NCBI RefSeq assembly: GCF_027497995.1 | Contig: NZ_JAODBT010000001.1 | Span: 2,010,488-2,074,487 of the forward strand | Source: Stenotrophomonas sp. Iso1 | Lineage (GTDB): Bacteria; Pseudomonadota; Gammaproteobacteria; Xanthomonadales; Xanthomonadaceae | DNA: 64,000 nucleotides | Direction: 5' to 3' | In this document: positions 35,275-44,123 of the stretch, in pieces | Layout: every line of letters begins with the position of its first letter | How positions within the stretch are numbered: the first letter of the stretch is position 1 | Notes under the pieces: generated by a model | The model's input: the letters and a program-made list of their open reading frames with translations, nothing else | Databases searched by the model: none | What the model was told of the DNA's origin: nothing | Translations under genes and position numbers: made by a program

Positions 35275-37691
35275 GCGAATTCCGGGTTGGTTGGTGGGCC
35301 GTAGCGCGCCGCGATGATGGATCGACCGAGGCTTGGTATTTCGCTGACCAAAAACACGTCACTGGAACCGCGTTGCTGCTGCCCAATGGTGATCAGCTGC
35401 TGTATTTCCGGCCGAGCGAAAAACAGCCTTTTCTACTGCGCGACTGGTTATCCAGTTATGAGCCCTTGGGTAGCGCGCCGGCAGGGGACAGTTGGGACAA
35501 CGACAAGTATGGGGCGAAAGCCAATGCCAGCATGCAACTGCCTAAGGACTTCCCCCGTGCCACACGCAAGCCCAGTGCGCGGGAGCTTTCAGTACGCGCG
35601 GGCAAGGCAGATGCCTGTAAGGCAGAAGGCCTAAGCTGCGTCCGCGAGATCCATGTCGGCATTTTCTTCGATGGCACCAACAACAACAAGAATCGCGACC
35701 GTGACAGTGCCGGTCATTCCAACGTGGTCAGCTTGTTTGATGTGCACAAGCTGGACGAGATTGAGTACTTCAAGTACTACATTCCCGGCGTAGGGACACC
35801 ATTCGAGGAGATCGGTGAAAAGGGCGAAGACAGCAAGGGCAAAAGCATGGCTCGAGGTGGAGAGGCGCGCATCCATTACGCGCTGATCCAGCTGTACAAC
35901 GCAGTTTCGGTATCGGTGACTCAAACCAATCTAATCCTTGACGATGAAGCCGAGGATCTTGTTGACAGTATTTGGACCGGTCTGAGGACGTTTTACCGCG
36001 GGGGCAACCAGAAGATGGTGAGCATCTTCAAGGACATCGACCAGCGTTTAATGACCAAAGTGCAGGACAAACGCCCCAACATCATCCGCTTGCACCTGTC
36101 CGTATTTGGTTTTTCACGTGGTGCCGCCGAGGCACGGACCTTCGTCAATTGGGCCAAGTTGGCCACCGCTGGCAAGGTCGGGCCGGCAGAACTGAATATC
36201 CGTTTCGTTGGCTTGTATGACACCGTCGCATCTGTACTTCTGGCGGATTCCTCGCCCGTGGGCGGTGGGTTCCTTGATTGGGCCAGCGGGTCCATGGGAA
36301 TTCCGGCGGGTGTTGAACAGACGGTGCACTACTGCGCGGGGCATGAGATTCGTCGCTCGTTCCCGCTGTCCACCCTGCGAATGGGCGGGAATTGGCCGGC
36401 GCAGGCCAAGGAGTTTGTCTACCCTGGGGTGCACTCGGATATCGGCGGCGGTTACGCGCCCGGCGATCAGGGTAAGGGGCGCGGGGGGCGGAGTGACATG
36501 TTGGCGCAGATCCCCTTGAACGATATGTATTTTGAGGGTGTCAACGGTGGGGTGAAACTTGATCCGCTGGACAGCGTCGAAAAGGACTTGGTCAACGACT
36601 ACCGGATTGAACCTGCATTGCAGAGCGCTTTTTCTGCCTATCTACAATGGACTCCGACCAACGAGAAGGGGGAGAACGTCAGGGGAAGCAAGCGGGGGCA
36701 CATGGAAGGGCGCATGCAGACCCAGATGCAGCATTACTGGCGTTGGCGTGGGAAGTACACCAGTGATGCAGCGCTCAAAACACTGAAGAGCTGGAGCAAT
36801 GCCAGTGCACAGGACAGGGCGGACATGGAGGAGGGCAACAAGGATTGGCAGGTTGACCTCGAGCGCGCACGAGCGGCGCACACACCACAGACGGTGACTC
36901 TTCCGATTGGCTTGGCGTCCATGAAATTGAACGTGCCGGCATCGCCCTCACAGACACAGCAGGACGTGGTCAAAGCGGTGGACGACACCGGTGCGATTCC
37001 CGCAGATGTCGACCGGTTCTTCGACGACTACGTGCATGATTCACATGCCGGCTTCTGGATGCTTGGGCCGATCACCCGTATCGACAAAGCAATCTTCGTC
37101 AACGAGATACGCAAGCGCAATGCAATGCATGAGCGTCACCTTGCGCGGGCCAAGCAATACAGTGATCTGCGCCAGCACGATGCCGCGGCACGTGAGTACT
37201 TGACAGCCCAATCCTACGAGCTGAATCGCTTTGAACAACAGGTACTACAGGCGAACCCTAAAGATATCGACGTCAATAGCGATACCAGCCATGCCAATGT
37301 ACCTCTCATGCACGATTCGGATGCCATTGATCTGCGCGACAACATGGGTTTTGAGGGCTGGATTGTGAAGAACGTTGTTGGCTCAGGCACACGCCGCGAG
37401 CCGAATGGCGTAGGGCAATACCGCCATGTGATGGATCGTGATCACGAACGGTTCCTGCAGCCCGGAAAGGAACTTGATTATCAGCTGGATCGAGCGACTG
37501 ACGCGGTGAGTGAGAAAACGCAGGATGTTATTGATGGTGTTCGGCAAAAGGCTTCCGATATCAAGGAAGGTGCACAGCGTGCAGTTGGCGATGCCATCGA
37601 TGGCGCGATGGATGCCGGTAAGGAAGCCGTCAAAGATGCGATCCGAGGCGGGATAGAGCGTGTGATCCCTTCCGGAGTACCGCGTTTTTGA
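35271..37691 (+). CDS. Tle1-like T6SS lipase effector (DUF2235)
   Basis: 806 residues. An N-terminal region of about 120 residues precedes the alpha/beta hydrolase: REIHVGIFFDGTNNNKNRDR starts the DUF2235 domain, the nucleophile is S282 in VFGFSRGAAEA (GxSxG), the acid is probably D317 in FVGLYDTVAS, and the histidine H388 is in YPGVHSDIGGGY. These match the triad of Tle1-type phospholipases, which attack membrane phospholipids of target cells. A C-terminal tail (about 740-806) is an alternating Ala/Asp/Lys helix with repeats such as VIDGVRQKASDIKEGAQRAV, which may interact with membrane or adaptor. No PAAR or MIX domain is present, so delivery should depend on the DUF4123 adaptor and VgrG. 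Confidence 0.9.
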   Translation: MSEFRVGWWAVARRDDGSTEAWYFADQKHVTGTALLLPNGDQLLYFRPSEKQPFLLRDWLSSYEPLGSAPAGDSWDNDKYGAKANASMQLPKDFPRATRKPSARELSVRAGKADACKAEGLSCVREIHVGIFFDGTNNNKNRDRDSAGHSNVVSLFDVHKLDEIEYFKYYIPGVGTPFEEIGEKGEDSKGKSMARGGEARIHYALIQLYNAVSVSVTQTNLILDDEAEDLVDSIWTGLRTFYRGGNQKMVSIFKDIDQRLMTKVQDKRPNIIRLHLSVFGFSRGAAEARTFVNWAKLATAGKVGPAELNIRFVGLYDTVASVLLADSSPVGGGFLDWASGSMGIPAGVEQTVHYCAGHEIRRSFPLSTLRMGGNWPAQAKEFVYPGVHSDIGGGYAPGDQGKGRGGRSDMLAQIPLNDMYFEGVNGGVKLDPLDSVEKDLVNDYRIEPALQSAFSAYLQWTPTNEKGENVRGSKRGHMEGRMQTQMQHYWRWRGKYTSDAALKTLKSWSNASAQDRADMEEGNKDWQVDLERARAAHTPQTVTLPIGLASMKLNVPASPSQTQQDVVKAVDDTGAIPADVDRFFDDYVHDSHAGFWMLGPITRIDKAIFVNEIRKRNAMHERHLARAKQYSDLRQHDAAAREYLTAQSYELNRFEQQVLQANPKDIDVNSDTSHANVPLMHDSDAIDLRDNMGFEGWIVKNVVGSGTRREPNGVGQYRHVMDRDHERFLQPGKELDYQLDRATDAVSEKTQDVIDGVRQKASDIKEGAQRAVGDAIDGAMDAGKEAVKDAIRGGIERVIPSGVPRF

Positions 37692-38017
37692 GGCGAGTGG
37701 AGCTCATCGGCAAGTGTGTGCGCTGCCAAAGGATTTGGCGACTCGTTTGGCGGTGACGTTCGCACGGTAAATGCGTGCCGTCGCCGTCTTCCGAGACAAC
37801 GAGCCAGCCGCATCCGCCCCGGAATCAGCTTGCGCAGCCATGCAGCAAACTTCTGCGACCGGAGCATGCGTGGCTTTGCCGATCATTCGCGGCGACCTTG
37901 CCGGGCCGGCTGCAATCGCAATGCAGGAGTGATCACAAGTAGGGCAGTGCTGCTTTTCCGAGCCGCGTCAATCCTCGCGGTGTGCCGGCATGGTCATCAG
38001 GAGTAGCGAGGGCTTCC
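37692..38017. other. Intergenic region between islands 1 and 2
   Basis: 326 bases between the convergent lipase and lipoprotein genes. No convincing frame, RNA, terminator or repeat is visible. The minus frame at 37704-37886 contains a protein-like run (RIYRANVTAKRVAKSFG), but the surrounding composition is shadow-like. Confidence 0.4.
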
Positions 38018-38575
38018 TCAAACGTCGCTGCAAACCGATTGTGGATCCAGTTTCGGTGTCTCCAGGTAGCGGTACGTCGTCGGATCAAAGATGAGCTTGA
38101 TCACCTGTGGCGAAGCATCTTCCTTGCCGAGAGCCGCACACAATCGCGTGGCGGTTAGATCAGGCCATGGCTGAGTGATGGTGCCCGGGACGGATATCTC
38201 CTTGAATTGCCCCTCCAGTACCTTGATGGCGGTGCCATCTCCACATTGCACGAAGCCGAGGTGATGGACTACGTCGACGTCACCGTAATTTGTGCCGAAG
38301 TGTTTGATCATTTGGTCGGGTAACCCATCGGCATTGAAGTCGGGCGTGCCGGCGCTGTAGGTCTTGCCGGCGGTCAAACTGTAGAGGCAGTCTTCTTCCG
38401 CATCCGGAGGACAGGCGCTGAGCCGCCCTTGCTCAAATATTTTGATCTCCACGCGTTCGTCGATTGGTGTAGCAGCGCAACGCTGTTGCAGCGTTTGACT
38501 GGGTGTTGTCGCCGAGCAACCCGCGGTGCCGAAAAACAGAAGGGAAAGCGCCAGGCGAGCTGTTGCACGTGTCAT
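38018..38575 (-). CDS. Lipoprotein, candidate immunity protein of island 2
   Basis: 185 residues with a clear lipoprotein signal (ARLALSLLFFGTAGC). The mature protein has several cysteines (CAATPID, LSACPPDAEEDC, VQCGDG, LCAALG, SVCSDV) and a calcium-binding-like or EF-type segment TPDFNADGLPDQMIKHFG. No catalytic motif is seen. It starts 3 bases after the stop of the 604-residue effector gene and is the last gene of the tssK-tssL-vgrG-effector unit. A periplasmic, outer- or inner-membrane-attached protein directly after a wall-targeting effector is the usual place of an immunity protein; this is inference from context. Confidence 0.7.
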   Translation of the reverse strand: MTRATARLALSLLFFGTAGCSATTPSQTLQQRCAATPIDERVEIKIFEQGRLSACPPDAEEDCLYSLTAGKTYSAGTPDFNADGLPDQMIKHFGTNYGDVDVVHHLGFVQCGDGTAIKVLEGQFKEISVPGTITQPWPDLTATRLCAALGKEDASPQVIKLIFDPTTYRYLETPKLDPQSVCSDV

Positions 38576-38578
38576 GGA

Positions 38579-40393
38579 TCAGATTCCCGTGGTGTCAAGA
38601 TGAAAACTATTACGGCTGTCGCGCAGTGCGCCAAGTTCGTTGTTGATTGTGTAGTTCCGGTTTGCGCGGCCAGGGTAGGTTGGCCACGCCACCAGATCGT
38701 TCTGTGTGCTGTTGATGGCGGCCGCGTCAGTCAGGAGTTGGGCAGTGATGGCGCGCTCGTGCGCGTCGTTCCATTGCGCGGGTGCACTTGGCCAGCTCAG
38801 TTGCGTGTTAGCGGCGATAGCGTTGCGGATTGAATTGGGTACGCTGCGGCCGGTGACGTGGCCCGGTCGGAAAATATGCCAACGCAGCAGGATGGCTATC
38901 GCTTTCTCGGACGTGCAGATTGCCCCCAACGTCGCAGTCACATGGGTCTGCCCGGAAGTGATGTCGACGTTGATGGCCCGGATATCACGCAGACGCAAAC
39001 GCACCATGTCCCACATGGCTCGCTGCACGCTCGCCATGTTCCTACCTGCCATCGCAAAGCGATAGAACCAGTGCCAGGTCTTGAAGTAGTCCGCCTCCGC
39101 TACAGTTCGGTTGGCCATGGGCAACTGCTGGTCAGCGGTTGCAGCTTGGCCGAGTGCGGTGACGGCCTGGGCAGGCTGGGTCTGTTCGTTGTGCTGGCGG
39201 ACCCAGCCTTCGTACTTCCGCGCGGTCCTGTTCCACAAGGTGCCTGCATTGGGCGCAGTCCACGGGCTTGAAGGGTACAGGCCGAAATTTCCGAAGGCGG
39301 ACAAGTAGTCGGCTTGATTGTGGTGAAGCAGATACGCCAGAAACCCAGCTAGCTCGCCGTTGTTGTAGCCATTCGGCGGATTCAGGCCCATGGTCCAATG
39401 ACAGGGACCCAGTGATATCAGCGCATCGTCATAACCATTGATGCCGTCAAACGTTCCCATGCATTCCTGCTCAGCAGTTGCCCTGACCACCCGATACGTA
39501 GATGTCGTGGCGCCGTTGAGGTTGGCAACGAGGGTTGCCAGTGTGGACGCAGGGCCGATGAGGCGCTCCGGTGTCATTTCCGCCTCGGCCCATGTATGGG
39601 TCGGCACTTGACTCTGTGCCCCACCGTAGCCGGTATACGTCGCGTAGCCGCCCAGTACTTGGTAGTGGTCCTGATTGCGGGTAGTTGGATAGGTGTAGTG
39701 CCGGGTGAAGTCGCGCGAAAACATCCGCACGTAAGCAGTGACTGCCCGGTTGGCGTTGCGGACAACACCCGTGGTGATTTCGTTGTAGTTCCAGATGTTG
39801 ATGCCGTTGGCCGCCGGCGCGGTGCGTTGCCCATTGGCGCGCGCAACCTGCCATGCCTCGATGATGACCGGGCAGCGGTAGTTGTTGCGCAGCCAATGTT
39901 GGATCGCCGTACGGGTGGCAGCGTTGACCACGCCACTGACAGGCCCGGTGTAGCGCGAGCCATTGGCAAGGCGATCCAGTGAACCCACGTGATAGCTTTC
40001 TGGCGGATTGGAGTTGGGCCTTAGGCCCATGGCGGCGACCTCCGGCGCAGTCAATCCAGCCTGGGCCTGCCAGCCATGCAGGCGACCGATGTTGAGCTGC
40101 GCAACATTGGCCATGCCGGCATAGATCTGGAATTCGCGAACGGCCCATTCGGTGGTACGGCCAAAATCGCCATCGGCCGCTCGGATGAACAGGAAGCCGA
40201 GTGTCCTCAAGTCATTCTGTAGCTGGCGCACATGTTGGGGGATGGCGACAGTGGCTCCCCCTTGGTTGCGCGGTGTCTGTGCATTGGCGGGCGGCGGAGG
40301 CGGATTGTTTACACCGCCCCAACGCGGAGCGCGATTGGCCGCAGCGTTCCCGTCGTTGTCGTTTCTTCTCAGATCATGATTGCCGTAAAGCAT
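38579..40393 (-). CDS. Putative T6SS cell-wall effector with peptidoglycan-binding domain
   Basis: 604 residues, no signal peptide. After a Pro-rich linker (about 25-48), a peptidoglycan-binding (PG_binding_1) domain lies at about 54-92 (VRQLQNDLRTLGF; DGDFGRTTEWAVREFQ), and a second, weaker copy may lie at about 148-180 (YTGPVSGVVNAATRTAIQHW). A possible catalytic region at about 305-345 has E308/E310 followed by FDGINGYDDALISLGPCHW, the kind of Glu plus aromatic pattern found in lysozyme-like muramidases. The C-terminal half (350-604) is helical and unassigned. It follows, by 9 bases, a vgrG whose own tail carries a peptidoglycan-binding domain. I infer a glycan- or peptide-cleaving effector; the class of enzyme is uncertain. 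Confidence 0.72.
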   Translation of the reverse strand: MLYGNHDLRRNDNDGNAAANRAPRWGGVNNPPPPPANAQTPRNQGGATVAIPQHVRQLQNDLRTLGFLFIRAADGDFGRTTEWAVREFQIYAGMANVAQLNIGRLHGWQAQAGLTAPEVAAMGLRPNSNPPESYHVGSLDRLANGSRYTGPVSGVVNAATRTAIQHWLRNNYRCPVIIEAWQVARANGQRTAPAANGINIWNYNEITTGVVRNANRAVTAYVRMFSRDFTRHYTYPTTRNQDHYQVLGGYATYTGYGGAQSQVPTHTWAEAEMTPERLIGPASTLATLVANLNGATTSTYRVVRATAEQECMGTFDGINGYDDALISLGPCHWTMGLNPPNGYNNGELAGFLAYLLHHNQADYLSAFGNFGLYPSSPWTAPNAGTLWNRTARKYEGWVRQHNEQTQPAQAVTALGQAATADQQLPMANRTVAEADYFKTWHWFYRFAMAGRNMASVQRAMWDMVRLRLRDIRAINVDITSGQTHVTATLGAICTSEKAIAILLRWHIFRPGHVTGRSVPNSIRNAIAANTQLSWPSAPAQWNDAHERAITAQLLTDAAAINSTQNDLVAWPTYPGRANRNYTINNELGALRDSRNSFHLDTTGI

Positions 40394-40402
40394 GCATCCG
40401 TC

Positions 40403-43318
40403 CTAGATGTCGTGATCGTCGGCCAACGATGAGATCCCCGGAAGGCTAGGGGCATTCAGGCCAGCAATGTCACGAGCGCGATGGAAACGCTGAAGTGCCA
40501 TCTGGCTGAGCGAGCCGAAGTCGCCGTCAATCGCACCGCTATAGAAACCAAGATTCTTGAGCCTGGATTGTAGGCCGGAGTGATCCGTGGTCGGTTTCTG
40601 GGCAGCCAGGTCCAAGGTCCATTCCCAGGGATGGTTGTCCGGACCAAACGGGAATACGGTGAGCTTGCCCTCGCGAGCCCCATCGGGGAGTTCGTGTTGA
40701 AGGATGCCATCTCCTGAAAGCACGCCATCGAAGACGTGCTCACCGACAGTCAATTTGTAGGGTTTCCCGGCCAAACCTTCCAGACCAAACTGCTGCGCGA
40801 TACGTAGGCCGAACTGCTGCGGCAGAAGCGCGGTTCCCTTGGGCAGGTGGTCCGGGATTACAGGGTTGGTGTCAGCGCCCTTGAACGGGTGCTCGCTGGC
40901 TTTAACCTTGAACTCGCCTGGGCAGCTGAAAGTGATGTTGCCGCCTTCCAGTGTGATGGCGCTGTTACCCGCCTGCAGCACGACTTTGGTTTGGGCCAGC
41001 ACATCAATGCGCGTATCTGTGGCCGTGAAGGTAAGCGCTTGTTCGGCCAAGATTTCCAATTCACCATCGTTGGCCTGAAGGCTCACTGGGCCATTGGCGG
41101 CAATCAAGCGGACCGGGCCGCCCTGCGCGAAAAGCGAAACATTGCTACCGGACACTGTGGCAATGGTTTCACCCGCGCTGACATGCAGATCCTGTTGCAC
41201 TGTCAGCTCAAGATTCTGGCCTGCATAGGCAACCGCACTTGCTGGAGTGGTCCAAGCGATATGACCGGGACCTTCGGCGAGCAACAACGGCTTTGCGAAT
41301 CGTTCGACTGGCTCCTCACCGGGAGTGCGGCCGTCGGTAGGCTTGAAGGCCGCCTGGCCACCTACTTCGCCCTGGTACCGGCCTTGCGTCTGCGGGTCAA
41401 TCAGTTCGCGCAGCTTGCCGGTCTGCTGCCAAGCGCTGAGTCCAGGAACTTGCTGCTGTTGAAGCGTCTGTTGCATGGCGTCCAAGCTGCGCTCGGCACC
41501 TTTGAGCTGGGCGACAACACTGGCGTTATCCATCACCGTGGTTGCTGCGTTCTCATCCACACTGGCCGATAGGAGCAAGCCTTCGGCTGCATGAACATTG
41601 CTCCAGCCGCGTGTGGCTAACTCAAAACCTTCACCGCGCAGCACACCGCGTGACGTGTTCTGGTGGTCGATGAGGTAGCCCAGTTCCAAGCGGCTGTCGG
41701 CCAATGAGCTGTGCAATCGGGTGCGGAGTTGCCCGGGCGTATCGTCAATGACCCATTGCTGTGTCCCGCTGCCATCATGGGCCGCCGTGTGCAGCCCACT
41801 GAGCACTCCGGGATGGTGCGCAGCCTCATCGATGCCACCTCCGAAGGGCGGCGAGACGCTACCGTTGTAAAGCTGTCCGGTGATGCGTGGCTGATCGATG
41901 TCGCCATGCAGAAATTCGACCAGTACTTCACTGCCAATGCGCGGCAAGAAGGCCGTGCCCCAGTTGGGGCCTGCGACCCATTCGGCGACAGCGACCCAGC
42001 TTCCGCTGGTATGGTCACCAGGAGCATGTCCATGTTGCTTGCTGCCGGTATCAGTCAGTCCCCCGGTGTTGGGCGTGGGGCCGCGTTGCCAACCGAATTG
42101 GATGCGAACCTGATGCTCCCTATTGGGGCTGAGGGTTGCGTCGGCGACGCCCACAACACGTGCGGACTGAGGGCCGTGTAGTGTCGGCCGGTCTTGGAGA
42201 AGTGCACGAATGGCGACCTCTGCACCGGCGGCGAGAAACCTGTTGCGGTAACTGCCACGTTCGAGTTCGATGCTTCCAAGCAGGTCTGCGATGCCGTGAT
42301 CAAGGTTGTTGACTGCGACATGCTGGATAGCCAGCAGTTGATACGCATGCCCTTCGTATTGAGGGTGCTGGATCAGGGTAAATTCCGCGCCCGCCGTCAA
42401 GCTGCGTTCGCTGCCGCTGCCGGTGAACAACAGTTGCGGAACACGCAGGGCGTCCAATCGCGCCTGCGCATCGTCCTGCGCCCATCGGGCTTCAGCAAAG
42501 CGCCCCGCACGAGGCTGTACGTAGATTTCCAATGGTGGCAACTGGCCGGCATCTGACTCGCGCTGCGCTGCGACCGCGTTTAACTTGTCGCTATGCCAGC
42601 TGGCAACGGTGCTGATGTTGGGTACAAGTTGCTGGTGCTCGGAAAAGTGGGTTATGCCGTCGTTGCTTTCCGTTGCATGGGCCCGATGGAAGCGGAGGGG
42701 GCCAAGCTCCGGTCGTTCACTGGCTGGTTCGAAGATGACCAGGCAATGTGATCCATCACCGTCCTGTGTTTGCTCGATCCGCCAGGCAAGGCCGGTTTCG
42801 GCAAGCAGACGACTGACGAATGACCAATCGGTTTCGCGGTACTGAGTCGTAATTTCGCGGACAGGAAGCGTTGCCTTTACATCGAAGCGATAGTTGGCCT
42901 GCGGGTAGTCGGCGAAGATGGCGTCGCAGATCCCGCGGGTATCCATGCCCGGGAAGATGACCGCATTGCGTCGCAGCTGGAGGAGGGCAGTCCATGGCTC
43001 GATGACCAGGTGGTAACGCGCCAATCCGCCGTCACTCCCCTGCAAGGATGCAGCGGTACACAGCCCATGCCATTGCCGCATCGAACCGTCTGCGAGACAG
43101 ATCTGCAGGGTGAACGGCTGCTCCAGCCATGGATCGGTATCCAGAAAGGCGTCAGTGGACAGGCAATCAATCTGGAAGCAGGTGCGACCACAAACACTCT
43201 CTTCACCTTCAAACCGTTCCACCACGAGCCCATCCTGTGGACTCTGCAGGCGAATCAGCCGGTCATGGTGCGAGAGTTCTGCAAGGGACGAGAGCAATGC
43301 GGAGCTTGAGATGTCCAT
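40403..43318 (-). CDS. vgrG: VgrG with C-terminal peptidoglycan-binding extension (island 2)
   Basis: 971 residues. Standard VgrG parts come first: gp27-like base (ITTQYRETDWSFVSRLLAET), gp5-like OB fold (VRIQFGWQRGPT; WGTAFLPRIGSEVLVEFLHG; DIDQPRITGQLYNG) and DUF2345 helix (ALTFTATDTRIDVLAQTKVV; LEGGNITFSCPGEFKVKASE). After about residue 845 it carries two added modules. One is a small beta domain (KPYKLTVGEHVFDGVLSGDG; ILQHELPDGAREGKLTVFPF). The other is a PG_binding_1 domain at about 908-945 (LQSRLKNLGFYSGAIDGDFG, then SLSQMALQRFHRA). It is thus an evolved VgrG that could hold the spike to the cell wall. It begins 10 bases after the tssL stop. Confidence 0.93.
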   Translation of the reverse strand: MDISSSALLSSLAELSHHDRLIRLQSPQDGLVVERFEGEESVCGRTCFQIDCLSTDAFLDTDPWLEQPFTLQICLADGSMRQWHGLCTAASLQGSDGGLARYHLVIEPWTALLQLRRNAVIFPGMDTRGICDAIFADYPQANYRFDVKATLPVREITTQYRETDWSFVSRLLAETGLAWRIEQTQDGDGSHCLVIFEPASERPELGPLRFHRAHATESNDGITHFSEHQQLVPNISTVASWHSDKLNAVAAQRESDAGQLPPLEIYVQPRAGRFAEARWAQDDAQARLDALRVPQLLFTGSGSERSLTAGAEFTLIQHPQYEGHAYQLLAIQHVAVNNLDHGIADLLGSIELERGSYRNRFLAAGAEVAIRALLQDRPTLHGPQSARVVGVADATLSPNREHQVRIQFGWQRGPTPNTGGLTDTGSKQHGHAPGDHTSGSWVAVAEWVAGPNWGTAFLPRIGSEVLVEFLHGDIDQPRITGQLYNGSVSPPFGGGIDEAAHHPGVLSGLHTAAHDGSGTQQWVIDDTPGQLRTRLHSSLADSRLELGYLIDHQNTSRGVLRGEGFELATRGWSNVHAAEGLLLSASVDENAATTVMDNASVVAQLKGAERSLDAMQQTLQQQQVPGLSAWQQTGKLRELIDPQTQGRYQGEVGGQAAFKPTDGRTPGEEPVERFAKPLLLAEGPGHIAWTTPASAVAYAGQNLELTVQQDLHVSAGETIATVSGSNVSLFAQGGPVRLIAANGPVSLQANDGELEILAEQALTFTATDTRIDVLAQTKVVLQAGNSAITLEGGNITFSCPGEFKVKASEHPFKGADTNPVIPDHLPKGTALLPQQFGLRIAQQFGLEGLAGKPYKLTVGEHVFDGVLSGDGILQHELPDGAREGKLTVFPFGPDNHPWEWTLDLAAQKPTTDHSGLQSRLKNLGFYSGAIDGDFGSLSQMALQRFHRARDIAGLNAPSLPGISSLADDHDI

Positions 43319-43328
43319 ATCGGCAGGC

Positions 43329-44123
43329 TCATGGAAGAGTGATCGTTACGTGCGCGGTGCGTTCTGGCAGTTGCACCACATCGTTGAATGCAGCCATTTG
43401 TGACTGGGTTTCATGGCCCATGTACATGCGCAACCCAAAGAAAGCCAGTACGCCGAAGCAGCCCACCAGTGCAGCTGGCAACCACATTGGAATGACGCGA
43501 CGCAGTTGATGACGGAAGCTATCCGGCGGAAGTGCGTGCGGTGCAAACCCGTGGCGCTTGCCTTTGAGGTAGACGATTTCGTCACCAAGGCGCGCCGTGA
43601 GGTATCCCAGCTTTTCCGTGCCTTCCAGTCGATACTTACCTTCGAACCCCATCAGGAGGCAGTAGTGATAGACCTCAAGCGAAGGCAGGCGCGCTGCGCC
43701 TTGGCGGCGCAGCTCTTCAAGCCGGTCGAAGAAGTGCTCGCCGGCAAGGTGTTCGCCGAACAAGCGCAACTGCAGCGGATTGCACTCCCATACTTCGTGC
43801 AAAGACGAGTGTTGCGACAGAATTGCCTCATCGATGGCGGCGCAGAACGCATATTTCCCTGCGTACACATCTTCTGATGAGATTCCCAAGCGCATGCTTT
43901 GACGCTCTACTCCATCCAGGAACTTCTGCACGGTTTGTACAAATGCTTCCGCATCTGTTGGCAGTTGTCCGCGCTTCATCAATAACAACAGGTAGAAGCC
44001 ATCGGACATGAGGTCGAGCAGGCTTTGCGGGTTGCCGGCTCTCACCGCATCCGCAGCAGTTGCTGTATGCGAGGTCAGCGAAGGCATCGGGCCTGGCGTC
44101 GGGGGAAGAGGCGAGTTCATCAT
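43329..44123 (-). CDS. tssL: TssL (DotU-like) inner-membrane complex protein
   Basis: 264 residues. The cytoplasmic DotU domain (about 30-205) shows LLDLMSDGFYLLLLMKRGQL, YAFCAAIDEAILSQHSSLHE, LFGEHLAGEHFFDRLEELRR and YHYCLLMGFEGKYRLEGTEK. A single C-terminal helix (about 215-235, MWLPAALVGCFGVLAFFGLR) anchors it, and a short periplasmic end follows. There is no fused OmpA domain, which fits the separate OmpA-like protein encoded after tagF. Its ATG overlaps the end of tssK, so the two are coupled. Confidence 0.96.
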   Translation of the reverse strand: MMNSPLPPTPGPMPSLTSHTATAADAVRAGNPQSLLDLMSDGFYLLLLMKRGQLPTDAEAFVQTVQKFLDGVERQSMRLGISSEDVYAGKYAFCAAIDEAILSQHSSLHEVWECNPLQLRLFGEHLAGEHFFDRLEELRRQGAARLPSLEVYHYCLLMGFEGKYRLEGTEKLGYLTARLGDEIVYLKGKRHGFAPHALPPDSFRHQLRRVIPMWLPAALVGCFGVLAFFGLRMYMGHETQSQMAAFNDVVQLPERTAHVTITLP

